A DNA stretch of 44,458 nucleotides from positions 1 to 44,458 of the forward strand of contig JANBTH010000052.1 in the NCBI GenBank assembly GCA_027578815.1, read 5' to 3'. The translations under genes and the position numbers were made by a program. Below the pieces are notes generated by a model. The model was not told the origin of the DNA. It searched no databases and was given only the letters and a program-made list of their open reading frames with translations. The DNA comes from Coemansia sp. RSA 1804. Taxonomy: Eukaryota; Kickxellomycota; Kickxellomycetes; Kickxellales; Kickxellaceae. This document shows, in pieces, positions 1 through 9,084 of the stretch (its first letter is position 1; every line of letters begins with the position of its first letter).

Positions 1-256
1 GGATGCATCCGAATGTTGCGCAGTTCGTGTATCCTGCCGGACACCCGGCGACTGCCACCGTCTGCCGCTTGCGCAGCCTCATATTCATCATCATTGGGTG
101 TTCCCTGGGCGCCAGCGACACCATCGTCTGTGGTGCAAGCGCATTGTCGCTGCCGTTGTCTCCTATTTGGCAAGATACCTGCTGGGTGACCAGTAGCAGA
201 AATACTATTGTTGTTGTCACTGCTGCAAGCAAATACTTGGATATACGTCCCACCAT
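1..256 (-). CDS. Secreted protein, N-terminal fragment (runs off left edge)
   Basis: An open frame starts at the ATG at 254-256 on the minus strand and stays open to base 1, giving 85 codons of a longer gene. It begins with a basic residue and a hydrophobic run (LLAAVTTTIVFLLLVTQQ), then VSC, which looks like a signal peptide with cleavage near residue 28. A dibasic stretch (RLRKRQ) follows about 60 residues in and could be a Kex2-type propeptide site. After it the sequence turns Cys-rich (GCPAGYTNCATFGCI). The mature domain is cut by the window edge, so the family cannot be named. The signal peptide is seen directly; secretion and propeptide processing are inferred. Confidence 0.6.
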   Translation of the reverse strand, partial: MVGRISKYLLAAVTTTIVFLLLVTQQVSCQIGDNGSDNALAPQTMVSLAPREHPMMMNMRLRKRQTVAVAGCPAGYTNCATFGCI

Positions 257-1190
257 GTTGTTTCTGTGAATGGTTTTAAATATAGAATACAAGACGGACT
301 GATGCTATTGTCGCTATCCTTTTATGTGTATTAATCCCTTTTTTCTACTAACTGAATGGGGGGGGGGTAATAAATGACGAGAATATAATATTAAATGTCA
401 GTTTTTTTTGGTAGAGAGAATTTTGTTTCCAAACAAGCAGCTGTTATAACATAGAATCAAGCGAGTAGGACCTGGTTTATAAAACAAAATGTAACGTATC
501 AGAAAATGAAAAAAAGTGAAAAGGAAACTAGTATCTAAACACCCAGACAACAAGACGATGCTGGATGTATGATGATATGAAATAAATAAAAGACAACGAA
601 AATTACATGTAGAATAGAATGAGGAGTATTTGCAAGGAGAGAAAGGAGAGGAAAAGGAATAATAACCAGAACAAGAAAAAAAGGTGTAATAGAAACCTCT
701 CTTTCATAAAGTTATCGTATAGACAAAAAACAACACAAAAAGAACAGCTCCCTCCTTTTGGTGCTTATTTTGCAAGTCATACTACACGCTGACACATTAG
801 CTCGCAAAAAGGCTTCTGAGACTTTCTATTCCACTTTGAACAGACAGTCCAATGTCCAATGCAATGCCCAATGTGTCTTAAAGCTAAAAAGAACTAGATG
901 GCTTATTTGTTTGCTCTTTTCGCCTTTTGCGCACGGGGATAGTCCTTTTTTATACAAACAAAACATCCCAGGACTTTACGCTTTCTGTATTTCATGTTTT
1001 TTTGCACAAGCAGCAGTTATAGCTGCTATTGGTTCTTTTCAGCTATACACGCTGTCTCTCTATTGTAGCAGCATAGTCATGGATATGTTGTGTGCAAATG
1101 TATTGCCCCTGGGAAGAAAAAAGCGACAGAGTAACAAGATTTGGCTTGGCTTAATTTGTTTTGTTTTGTTTTACTATGTCCTAGTTGATC
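257..1190. other. Intergenic, AT-rich, no gene seen
   Basis: AT-rich DNA with short homopolymers, including a G run near 358-367. It should hold the promoter of the left-edge secreted gene and the 3' end of ILV3. A plus-strand open frame at 758-1228 overlaps the ILV3 end, has no recognisable domain, and I do not count it as a gene. Confidence 0.6.
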
Positions 1191-2999
1191 TTACTCGTCA
1201 GTCACGCAGCCAAAGGAGGCAGACTTGACGTTCTTGATGTACTTGTACAGGGTTCCGCGGGAGGCCTTGAGCTCCGGGGCAACCCACTGGCTGCGACGCT
1301 CGGCCATCTGAGCGTCAGACAGATCAACATCGATGCGACGGGCCTCTGCGTCAATGGTGATCTTATCGCCGTCCTTGATCAGGGCAAGCGGACCGCCGAC
1401 CTGCGCCTCGGGCGTGATGTGGCCGATGATGAAGCCGTGGCTGCCGCCGGAGAAGCGCCCGTCGGTCAGCAGCGCAACGTGCTTGCCGAGCCCGGCGCCC
1501 ATAATGGCGCTGGACGGCGTCAGCATCTCGGGCATTCCGGGGCCGCCGCGCGGGCCAACGTAGCGGATAATGACAACGTGGCCCTTGTGGATCTCGCCGC
1601 GCTCCAGCGCTGCCACCATAGCGTGCTCGGACTCGAAGACCTTGGCGGAGCCAGAGAAGTGCAGTCCCTCCTTGCCGGTGATCTTGGCCACCGAGCCCTC
1701 GGGCGCAACGTTGCCGAACAGCGTCTGCAGATGGCCCGTGGGCTTGATGGGCGTCGAGACTGGCTTGATGATGTCCTGGTCTTCGGGGAATCCTGGCAGA
1801 TCGCGCAGGTTCTCGGCAAGCGTCTTGCCAGTCACCGTCATGGTGGAGCCGTCAATGAGCCCCTCGCTCAGCAGATACTTGAGGATCGCTGGCGTGCCGC
1901 CGATGGTGCGCAGGTCGTCCATGACGTACTTGCCGCTGGGCTTCATGTCGGCCAGGAACGGCGTGCGGTCGGAGATGCGCTGGAAGTCGGCCAGCGTCAG
2001 ATTGATTCCGATTGCGCGCGAGATGGCAATCAGATGCAGCACAACATTGGTGGAGCCGCCCATGGCGATGGCAACAGTGATTGCGTTCTCGAAGGCGGTG
2101 CGCGTCATAATGTCCTTGGGACAGATGTTGAGCTCCAGCAGGTTGCGCATGGCTGCGCCGGCGTTGAAGCACTCGTCGATCTTGGCCTGCGACGTAGCCG
2201 GCGACGATGACGAGTACGGAAGCGTCATTCCCATCGTCTCGGCGGCGGTGGCCATTGTGTTGGCAGTGTACATGCCACCGCAGGCGCCGGGGCCCGGACA
2301 GGCGTTGCGTACAATCTCGAAGCGCTGCTCGTCCGAGATCTTGCCAGCCAGGTACGACCCGTATGCCTCGAATGTCGACACCAGATCGTACTTTTGGCCC
2401 TGGCAGCCCTTGCCTGGGCGGATGGTTCCGCCATACACCATGATCGAAGGGCGGTTGAGACGCGCCATCGCGATCAGCACGCCAGGCATGTTCTTGTCGC
2501 ATCCGGGAACCGAGATGTTGGCATCGTACCACAGGCCGCCCATCGTCGTCTCGATCGAGTCGGCAATCAGATCGCGCGACTGCAGCGAGTAGCACATTCC
2601 GCGTGTGCCCATGCTGATTCCGTCGCTGACGCCCACCGTGTTGAACCGCATCCCAACAAGCCCCGCCGCCTGCACTCCCTCCTTCACCTTGCTCGACAGA
2701 TCCAGCAGGTGCATGTTGCACGGGTTGCCCTCAAACCACACGCTCGAGATTCCTACCTGCGCTTTGCGCATGTCGCTCTCCTGCAGCCCTGTTGCGTACA
2801 GCATCGCCTGCGACGGGCCCTGCGCCTTGGGCTCCGTGATGATTGAGCTGTATCGGTTGAGGCGCTTGTCCTCGCCCGATGGAGTGTCGCTCAGGCGCTT
2901 GGCTGTGGTTGCCAGAAACGCGCGCTGTCCAAACGCCAGCGCTTTGCTGCTAACGCTGCTGCTGCTGCGTGACGACACGCTCTGAAACGCACGAAGCAT
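1191..2999 (-). CDS. ILV3: Dihydroxy-acid dehydratase, mitochondrial
   Basis: This enzyme dehydrates 2,3-dihydroxy-isovalerate and 2,3-dihydroxy-3-methylvalerate to the 2-keto acids, the third common step of valine and isoleucine synthesis, in the mitochondrial matrix. The 602-residue product has the usual fungal length. The IlvD/Edd family blocks are intact: GNPCNMHLLDL, the Fe-S ligand motifs VPGCDKNMPG and PGPGACGGMYTANTMA, and the C-terminal DGRFSGGSHGFIIGHITPEA. The start at 2999 is the first ATG in frame. The residues after it (MLRAFQSVSSRSSSSVSSKALAFGQRAF) are Ser/Arg-rich and free of acidic residues, as expected for a mitochondrial presequence. No intron is needed. A Gcn4-type site lies about 340 bases upstream. 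Confidence 0.97.
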   Translation of the reverse strand: MLRAFQSVSSRSSSSVSSKALAFGQRAFLATTAKRLSDTPSGEDKRLNRYSSIITEPKAQGPSQAMLYATGLQESDMRKAQVGISSVWFEGNPCNMHLLDLSSKVKEGVQAAGLVGMRFNTVGVSDGISMGTRGMCYSLQSRDLIADSIETTMGGLWYDANISVPGCDKNMPGVLIAMARLNRPSIMVYGGTIRPGKGCQGQKYDLVSTFEAYGSYLAGKISDEQRFEIVRNACPGPGACGGMYTANTMATAAETMGMTLPYSSSSPATSQAKIDECFNAGAAMRNLLELNICPKDIMTRTAFENAITVAIAMGGSTNVVLHLIAISRAIGINLTLADFQRISDRTPFLADMKPSGKYVMDDLRTIGGTPAILKYLLSEGLIDGSTMTVTGKTLAENLRDLPGFPEDQDIIKPVSTPIKPTGHLQTLFGNVAPEGSVAKITGKEGLHFSGSAKVFESEHAMVAALERGEIHKGHVVIIRYVGPRGGPGMPEMLTPSSAIMGAGLGKHVALLTDGRFSGGSHGFIIGHITPEAQVGGPLALIKDGDKITIDAEARRIDVDLSDAQMAERRSQWVAPELKASRGTLYKYIKNVKSASFGCVTDE

Positions 3000-3515
3000 C
3001 CTGCTACTTGGTGTGGCCTGTGATCTGTGATCTGTTGTGTGTGCGTGAGTAAAGGGAGAAAGCGCTGCAGCTAGAACCACAGGTGCCAAAGGGAATAACT
3101 AAAGATCGGAGGATGAGAGAATAAAGAGCGTAGCTGGAACAGCAAGAGACCAAAAACAAAAAATCGAGTGATATAGGAGGGGAAAAAGGAGATTAGATAA
3201 AAGAAAAAAGTCTTTAGCGTTGACGCATGCGCCTTCTGATTTAAGAAAAAAATTTAGCAAGCTCGAAAGCTTTTTCCCCCCGCTTCTTCTCACAGCTCGG
3301 CTCGGCGCATAAGCCGCTTTTTCACGCTTGAATGGCTCTTGTGACTCATGCCGCCTGGAACAGCACTCAGAAGCTGTTCAGAACCGCTGGCCAAGCAAGA
3401 CTTGTTGGATAAACGCTTTACCCGGCGGAGATTCTTTTTGCCAGCTCGCACATATAGCTACCAGTATCTTTTCAACAACAACAACAACAAAAAAAGAAGA
3501 TTGAAAACAAACAAG
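3000..3515. other. ILV3 upstream region
   Basis: This stretch separates ILV3 from the 3' end of the DUF218 gene, both on the minus strand. It is AT-rich and contains the TGACTCA site listed separately. I see no gene in it. Confidence 0.6.
3342..3348. promoter_or_regulatory. Gcn4/CPC1-type site TGACTCA
   Basis: A perfect TGACTCA heptamer lies about 343 bases upstream of the ILV3 start codon. It is the core site of the bZIP regulator Gcn4/CPC1, which controls ILV genes in ascomycetes. The match is seen in the sequence. Its use in this organism is inference from one site. Confidence 0.45.
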
Positions 3516-4508
3516 CTAGCTGAGCCACGGCAGCGCGCCGTCGTATGTGGCCATCGGGTTGCCTGGACAATAGTTGAAGAAGGCGGCGATCTCGGGACAC
3601 GAGGTGGCATACCCATGAACGGTTTTGAACGGATTTCTCTCCCTCCTCTTCTCGGCCAGCAAGCCCCTGCATCCATACAAGTCCCTGGCAAACAACCTGT
3701 ACGCATTCTCCCGCTCGCCAAGCAGAAGCTTAGTGGAGTCACCGGGAGGGTTGATGCCCACGTAATTGAATCTGATCTTTGGGTACCGAAGGGCCTTTCT
3801 GTGGAGATCCAGGAACCTGTCCTTTTTGAATTCAAACCCAACAACCGTGATACGGTCCGGATAGTGGCCGGTGACCTCGCGGAACCGCGCAATAGAGAAC
3901 AATACGTTTTCATACGAGTCGCGCGCATGTTCTTCGGTAAACACCCTGCGGTACACGTCCTTTGTCAGCCACCCCATGCGGTCGGCAGCGTTCCAGTATC
4001 CCTGGGCCTCACTGAACATGCCCGCGGTGAGTCTAGTCTTGCCACCGCTGAACACGAGCAACGAGCTGTCCTGCTCCTTGACCATCTCCACGGCCTTGCC
4101 AATATGCGCCATGAAGGCGCCCACCTCGCCGCGCTGCATCTTCAGCAAATGCCAGTTGTTTTCGGCAAGCGGCGGGCCCTCGTTCGTGAATATCCCGTGG
4201 CCCGGCACAATTATCAGGTCTGTTACCTGCGAATAGTCGACCGCCACGTACTCGTGTTTCGTCTTCTCCGCCGCCGCCTGTGTTGACGACAATGCGTTGG
4301 GCAGCGCCAGCGGTGTGGGTCGTGTAAAGTAGTATATGTTGAGAACCAGCGAGAACACTAGCAGACAGGGCAGGTACAGCCGCAGCAGCCGGGTCCCCAG
4401 GTGCTGCTTGCGTAGCAGCGGGGCCGGCGCCCATGCTTCGCTGACATTTACTGTTGGGATGTTGATGCGCACCCGGGATGAGGACGATTTTCTTGCTGTT
4501 GGAAGCAT
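3516..4508 (-). CDS. DUF218-domain type II membrane protein
   Basis: A 330-residue protein starting at the first in-frame ATG, 4508. Residues 1-40 are basic and Ser-rich, and residues about 42-61 (LLRLYLPCLLVFSLVLNIYY) form one membrane helix, so the catalytic part probably faces an organelle lumen. The rest matches the DUF218 (YdcF/SanA-like) fold: LIIVPGHGIF opens the domain, followed by VFSGGKTR, then EEHARDSYENVLFSIARF and ITVVGFEFKKDRFLDLH. Fungi carry conserved members of this architecture of unknown reaction. It is divergent from the phosphatase gene at 4915. The family call is firm and the biochemical role is unknown. Confidence 0.85.
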   Translation of the reverse strand: MLPTARKSSSSRVRINIPTVNVSEAWAPAPLLRKQHLGTRLLRLYLPCLLVFSLVLNIYYFTRPTPLALPNALSSTQAAAEKTKHEYVAVDYSQVTDLIIVPGHGIFTNEGPPLAENNWHLLKMQRGEVGAFMAHIGKAVEMVKEQDSSLLVFSGGKTRLTAGMFSEAQGYWNAADRMGWLTKDVYRRVFTEEHARDSYENVLFSIARFREVTGHYPDRITVVGFEFKKDRFLDLHRKALRYPKIRFNYVGINPPGDSTKLLLGERENAYRLFARDLYGCRGLLAEKRRERNPFKTVHGYATSCPEIAAFFNYCPGNPMATYDGALPWLS

Positions 4509-4914
4509 TCCGTATAGTGTACTGTACAAGAACAAAAGAATATGGAAAGAAAGGAAGGAGAAAGGAAAAGGGAAAGGGGGGATTAAGAAGAATTCAAGTT
4601 GGAAACAAGAACTACAAATGAGAAACGAAAAGAGACGAAACGAAACGAATTAAAATAGAAATAAATGTAGGGGGAGTTTGAAAGAAGAGCGAAAATCGTA
4701 TCAAGAGCAGAACCCGCTTTTCCGTCCTAAAGAACCCCAAGCTTGTTGATCTACCAACTATTGGAAAACCTGCGCGAGGCTGCATTAGAAATGGAACACT
4801 ATCAAAATTTTTGGTCAGGGGATAACTGTGACTTTTCTTCTCTTCTCTTCTTCAGTCAAGCCTTTAATTTCTATTACTATTTCCTCTAGTTATCCTTTTC
4901 TTAATTCGATACGT
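4509..4914. other. Divergent promoter region, DUF218 / LMW-PTP
   Basis: About 400 bases between two divergent start codons, purine-rich near the left gene and pyrimidine-rich just before the right one. I see no gene and no clear TATA box. A TTTCCTCTAG just before the phosphatase start could be a 3' splice site of a leader intron, but no donor could be assigned. Confidence 0.5.
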
Positions 4915-5451
4915 ATGGGGGTCCAGCAAAAAACGAGCAAGATGACAGCAACCAAGAGCAGCGGAAAGACCGGAGTGCTCTTTGTGTGCCTGGGCAATAT
5001 CTGCCGGTCACCCATGGCCGAAGCCGTGTTCCAGCACATAGTAGAAACCAACGGAATCAGCGATCAGTTTGTCATCGACAGCGCCGGAACATCGCGGTTC
5101 CACTTGGGAGATAAGCCCGACAGCCGCAGCGCACAGACCTGCCGCGATCGCGGAGTGCGCGTCAACCACCGGGCACGCCAAACGCAGCCCAAGGATTTCG
5201 ATAACTTTGATTTCATCCTGTGCATGGACGAGAGTAACCTCGACGACCTGCGCATGCTCAAGCCAAAGGGCTCCAGGGCCCATGTTGCCCTGTTTGGGTC
5301 GTACAGTGCGAATGCCGACGATGCTGTTATTAGAGATCCCTACTATGGCGGCAACAAGGGGTTTATCACTAACTTTGAACAGGTCACTAGGTGCTCTCTC
5401 GGGTTACTTGAGGAGCTGAGCTTTGACAACGTTACTGCTGACTTTTCGTGA
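4915..5451 (+). CDS. LTP1: Low-molecular-weight protein tyrosine phosphatase
   Basis: The LMW-PTP family dephosphorylates phosphotyrosine in the cytosol. The signature loop sits at the N-terminus: VLFVCLGNICRSPMAE contains the CX5R motif with nucleophile Cys25 and Arg31 (numbered from the ATG at 4915). The family general-acid motif DPYYGG is near the C-terminus, and FILCMDESNLDDL is also typical. The product is 178 residues from 4915 or 169 from the in-frame ATG at 4942. Family members are about 155-165 residues, so the second ATG is a fair alternative. The upstream frame is open but has no earlier ATG. Confidence 0.95.
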   Translation: MGVQQKTSKMTATKSSGKTGVLFVCLGNICRSPMAEAVFQHIVETNGISDQFVIDSAGTSRFHLGDKPDSRSAQTCRDRGVRVNHRARQTQPKDFDNFDFILCMDESNLDDLRMLKPKGSRAHVALFGSYSANADDAVIRDPYYGGNKGFITNFEQVTRCSLGLLEELSFDNVTADFS

Positions 5452-7242
5452 TAAGATAGACGTGCTGATTTTTTTGTATTGTGTGTGTTTCTATATATGT
5501 TTCTATTTCCTTTTTTTCTTCTTCTTGCTTCTCAAGCTTCGGAACCGACGTGTGCAGTAAAGCGCCGGAGCGCACAAGAAGAAGGCCATGCCGCAGTTAA
5601 GAGAAAGAAGAAGAAGAATGGGGAGTGTTCTATAACTTTGGAGCCACCAGACACCCACCACCGCCTTTCCGAAAGTCGCGTGCACATTTTTGGGAGAAAA
5701 AAGCGCGTGAAAGACTGGAAGGATACTACATGTTATTTTATTTTTGGCAGTGTGGAAGGGTGAGGACGAAAAAGAAGGCGAGGACAGCAGCAGGGGAGTC
5801 AGATGAGAATGGTATTAAAAATGAATGGGAACATTCGGCATCTGTCTTTGCCAGTGTTGTTGCAAGACAAAAAGCTCCTCCCCTCTCCTCTTTACTCCTT
5901 CTTTCCCCCCCCCCCTCACTACATGTAGTGGAGAAGAAGAAAAATAAAATAAAAGCGTGAATACGAATGACTATTTGGGCATGCGTGGTTCTTCTGTATT
6001 CACCACTGTACTCCCCACATCAATCGCAATGAGCAAGCGGAATAAGGAGTGTGGATACCGACTAGAATCCGGAAGAGAAAAAAAGAAGGGAGTGTTGAGA
6101 CGGCTTTTATATTTTTTATGAATAGACGATAGCTTGGCGTTTCCTTATTTTATTTTTTACTTACCGAATTGACACAAGAAAAAAAAAGAACCTTTGTTCA
6201 CTGGGACCGCACATGCCGATTATCTAGGACAGAAGGTATGGACTAATATTAACTTTTTATCGGAATTAAAGAAAGAACATTCCGACATGTATCCCTCTTT
6301 TTTTTGTTTGTTTCATCATCCTTCATCCTTTTATTATTCGGCTTCTCTCCTTGTCTCCCTTCTCTTTTCCCTTTCCTCTCTCTCCTCTTCTTCTTTTTCC
6401 TCCCTCAATCCTCCCCCGTCCCCATACTGTCTGTTCACTTTATCCACACTGTCGTCGGTTATCACCGCTGTTGATATATAAAAGACCCATGGTTTTTTCT
6501 TTTTGTAATTCTTTTCTCCACGAAGAAGAAAAAAAAAGAGAAACGTAGCATTGGGGGGTTTGAATAAATCAATCAATCAACTCCTCTTTTATATGAATAT
6601 TATTATCCTCATCATCCCGCTTTTCTGGGGTTTATCCCGCTTTCATACCTTTCTGACTCTATATATTAGACTGATCAAGAACAAAGAAAGACTATCAATC
6701 ACGCCGGTCTCCACTTATCCATCACCGTCTTCCGTTCTTTCTCTCTTTTGTCTCTGATTATCATTATCATTACTCTTATTTTGCGCATTTGTCTCGGCTG
6801 TTGTCATATCAGACCGCTTGCCACCACCATTAATTGCACCATTCCATTCCGGTCCGTGTTTCATTTATCCATCTATCCATCATATTAGGATACTAGGGAA
6901 AAAGCGTAACTGCTGCATAGAACTGCATCAACAGCATATTGTGGCTATCCTGTAAATAAGAGAGAAAGAGTGATCTTCACCACATTCCCCCCTCTTTCCT
7001 TTCTTTCACCCTTTCTTTTAGCGTACAAGCAAGCAAGCAAAATAAGGAAGAAGGAAAAAAGGAACACGTCTATAAATATAAAAAGGCTTGAAAGAGATAG
7101 AGATAGAGGATTGCTCTCTCCAACACAAACAGCATTCACTTCTTTAAAAGGTGAGCATCCCACTTGATTTGTGTGCGTGTGTGTTTTCTCTTACCTTCAC
7201 TCTTTATTTCGTCTTATTTGCATTCAAAAAAAGAAACAAGAT

Positions 7243-7347
7243 ATGGCTGTCGAGGGCGCTGCTCATACTGGAAATGTGCGGAGGACACATAGAGACTTTC
7301 CGCCGCCACCCAGACCGCTTTTAGAAGAAGAATACTACTACTACTAG
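7243..7347 (+). CDS. Possible small ORF or terminal exon (34 aa)
   Basis: An ATG-to-TAG frame of 34 codons starts MAVEGAAHTGNVRRTHRDF, continues with a proline run (PPPPRPLL) and ends EEEYYYY. It is richer in GC than its surroundings. The bases just before the ATG (AAACAAG) end in AG, so it could also be the last exon of a spliced gene whose upstream exons I could not identify. I do not recognise the peptide. Chance is a real possibility. Confidence 0.2.
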   Translation: MAVEGAAHTGNVRRTHRDFPPPPRPLLEEEYYYY

Positions 7348-7520
7348 GACGAAGGAAGAAGCCCAATCCTGCCACAATCAAAAATCGACAGACATCTCAG
7401 AAAAAAGTATCTGTTTACTCCTCATCACCGTCATCATTTTCTTCCTTTTCTTCTCCCGCTGGAGCTAATAAAACACATCGACAATAGAGATGGCGTAAAC
7501 AAATATAATAAAACTAGAAT

Positions 7521-7539
7521 ATAGATAGATAGATAGATA
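7521..7539. repeat. ATAG microsatellite
   Basis: Four tandem copies of ATAG plus a partial unit in AT-rich intergenic DNA downstream of the MBOAT gene. Confidence 0.8.
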
Positions 7540-7608
7540 AAGATTTAAATAAAGAATGTGTAAGCAAATGGACAAGAAGAAAGTGGGAGGTGGTGGCGAC
7601 AACAACAA

Positions 7609-9084
7609 CTATTCTAGTTTGGCGCGCTCGTGGATGCGACGGAGACGATGGCCAAGCCCAAGAGTGTTGAACACGACATTGACGGCAAGCACGCCGAGCG
7701 GCACGGCGTAGAGCATAGCGGCCCAGGCACGCAGACTAGCAGACAACGAGAGCGTCATGAACGGGGTCACTATAAAGTCAAGCGAGTATATGGACAGCGC
7801 CCAGCCAGCGACATCGTATACACGCTTGACGTAAGGCCTGCGCACAGACAGCGCAACAAACAGCGGATTAAGAGCTCTGCGCAGCGTGCGGGCGGCATTG
7901 GAGGATGCAGCGCCGAGAACAAAGGTCAGATAGTAGCCGGGATAGAAGCCATGCCACCAGGCCGACACGAGGAACGTGACGCCGGCGGCTGTCGCCGTAG
8001 CTGAGGCAGCAGCAGCAGCAGCAGCAGTGTCGCGGCGCGACGATGACAGTTGCAGAATGCGCAGGTACACGTGATGGCGCAGCCACGTGTTGGTGCCAAT
8101 GTTCCAGCTGTCGATCATCGTCTTCAGGCTGGATCCGAGCTCGACGCCGCGCACGTGCACGTTGGAAATATCCAGCCACCGCGCAGCGCCATTGTCGATT
8201 CCGTCGAATCCCAGTCCCGCCACCACACACGCGCCCTCGCTCATCTTCCACGCCGTGTAGAACGCAGCGCGGGCCGCCACGCCTGCCGCGCACATATACA
8301 GCGTCTTGGAGAGATACGTCGGATGCGTGGCTGCAAACCTGTCGGTTGCCATGTAGGGGAACAAGTACCTGCCGCCATACACCACATAGACGGCCATCCA
8401 CACCACGCTCTCCCCGAGTCTCCGGTACGCGCGCGGGGTCTGCGTACGCAGTGTGCGCAGACTGTCGAGCCGAACCATCCGCCGGTACGTGGCCAGCTCA
8501 AACGCAGGTCCCACGGCAAGACCCGGGAAGAAGAACACGTAGCCGAGGAGCTCGAGCAGCCCGGGAACCGCGGCAACCGCGTTCTTCTTCTGGTAAGACG
8601 ACAGGCTGTCCTGCGGCTGCGTGCCATCGTACACGCACCACGCCAACGACGTGATCTTGATCACGAATACCATCTGCGCACCCGTGTGGTCGAGATCAAC
8701 GTGCACGCTGCCATCGGCGGCGGCTGTCTCGGCCAGCTGTCGCCGGATCTGGCTGTACGACATGTGCGCCATGGCTGTCAGGAACACGGCTGCCACCATT
8801 CCGCGGCCCCTGAGCGTCTTCATCAGCGCGTGGGCCACAAGCGCTCCGCAGAGCAGGTGCACCAGGCCCCACCACTGCTCCTGCACCGCTCCAAACAGCA
8901 CTACGGTGCTTGCTATCGAGAACACGTGCTTGTACGCCCCGTCGCCACTTGTGGGTATCCGCCGGTACACGTGTGCCAGCACGTACGATAGAAGCACTGC
9001 CACCACCGTGGCTATTCGGTCCGTTGCGATGCCGCCCAGATACTGCGCCGATATCCGCTCCAGCTCTCTGTTCAGTACCTGCAT
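7609..9084 (-). CDS. ALE1: MBOAT-family lysophospholipid acyltransferase (ALE1/LPT1-like)
   Basis: A 491-residue multi-pass membrane enzyme that should re-acylate lysophospholipids in the ER (Lands cycle). MBOAT landmarks are present: SWNIGTNTWLRHHVYLR carries the conserved Asn block, and VSAWWHGFYPGYYLTF carries the catalytic His (about His378). Many hydrophobic segments flank them, including GVLAVNVVFNTLGLG near the C-terminus. The N-terminus (MQVLNRELERISAQYLGG) resembles family members, which supports the start at 9084. An open extension to an ATG at 9348 encodes low-complexity Phe/Leu/Ser and was rejected. An Ala/Thr-rich insertion encoded by GCT-type repeats lies between the Asn and His blocks. 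Confidence 0.93.
   Translation of the reverse strand: MQVLNRELERISAQYLGGIATDRIATVVAVLLSYVLAHVYRRIPTSGDGAYKHVFSIASTVVLFGAVQEQWWGLVHLLCGALVAHALMKTLRGRGMVAAVFLTAMAHMSYSQIRRQLAETAAADGSVHVDLDHTGAQMVFVIKITSLAWCVYDGTQPQDSLSSYQKKNAVAAVPGLLELLGYVFFFPGLAVGPAFELATYRRMVRLDSLRTLRTQTPRAYRRLGESVVWMAVYVVYGGRYLFPYMATDRFAATHPTYLSKTLYMCAAGVAARAAFYTAWKMSEGACVVAGLGFDGIDNGAARWLDISNVHVRGVELGSSLKTMIDSWNIGTNTWLRHHVYLRILQLSSSRRDTAAAAAAASATATAAGVTFLVSAWWHGFYPGYYLTFVLGAASSNAARTLRRALNPLFVALSVRRPYVKRVYDVAGWALSIYSLDFIVTPFMTLSLSASLRAWAAMLYAVPLGVLAVNVVFNTLGLGHRLRRIHERAKLE

Larger units (their letters stand above)
5452..7608. other. Long intergenic region, no convincing gene
   Basis: About 2.1 kb of alternating pyrimidine-rich and purine-rich low-complexity DNA, with many short open frames made of Ser/Leu/Phe or Lys/Glu. 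The only locally coding-like segment is the small frame at 7243-7347, listed separately. A short ATAG repeat lies at 7521-7539. I saw no tRNA. Confidence 0.5.

Noticed and set aside
758..1228. A 156-codon plus-strand open frame next to ILV3
   Set aside because: AT-rich, no recognisable domain, and it overlaps the ILV3 3' end.
1185..2592. Long plus-strand open frames (about 340 codons) opposite ILV3
   Set aside because: They lie antisense to a complete dihydroxyacid dehydratase, have no domain, and follow from GC-rich third codon positions.
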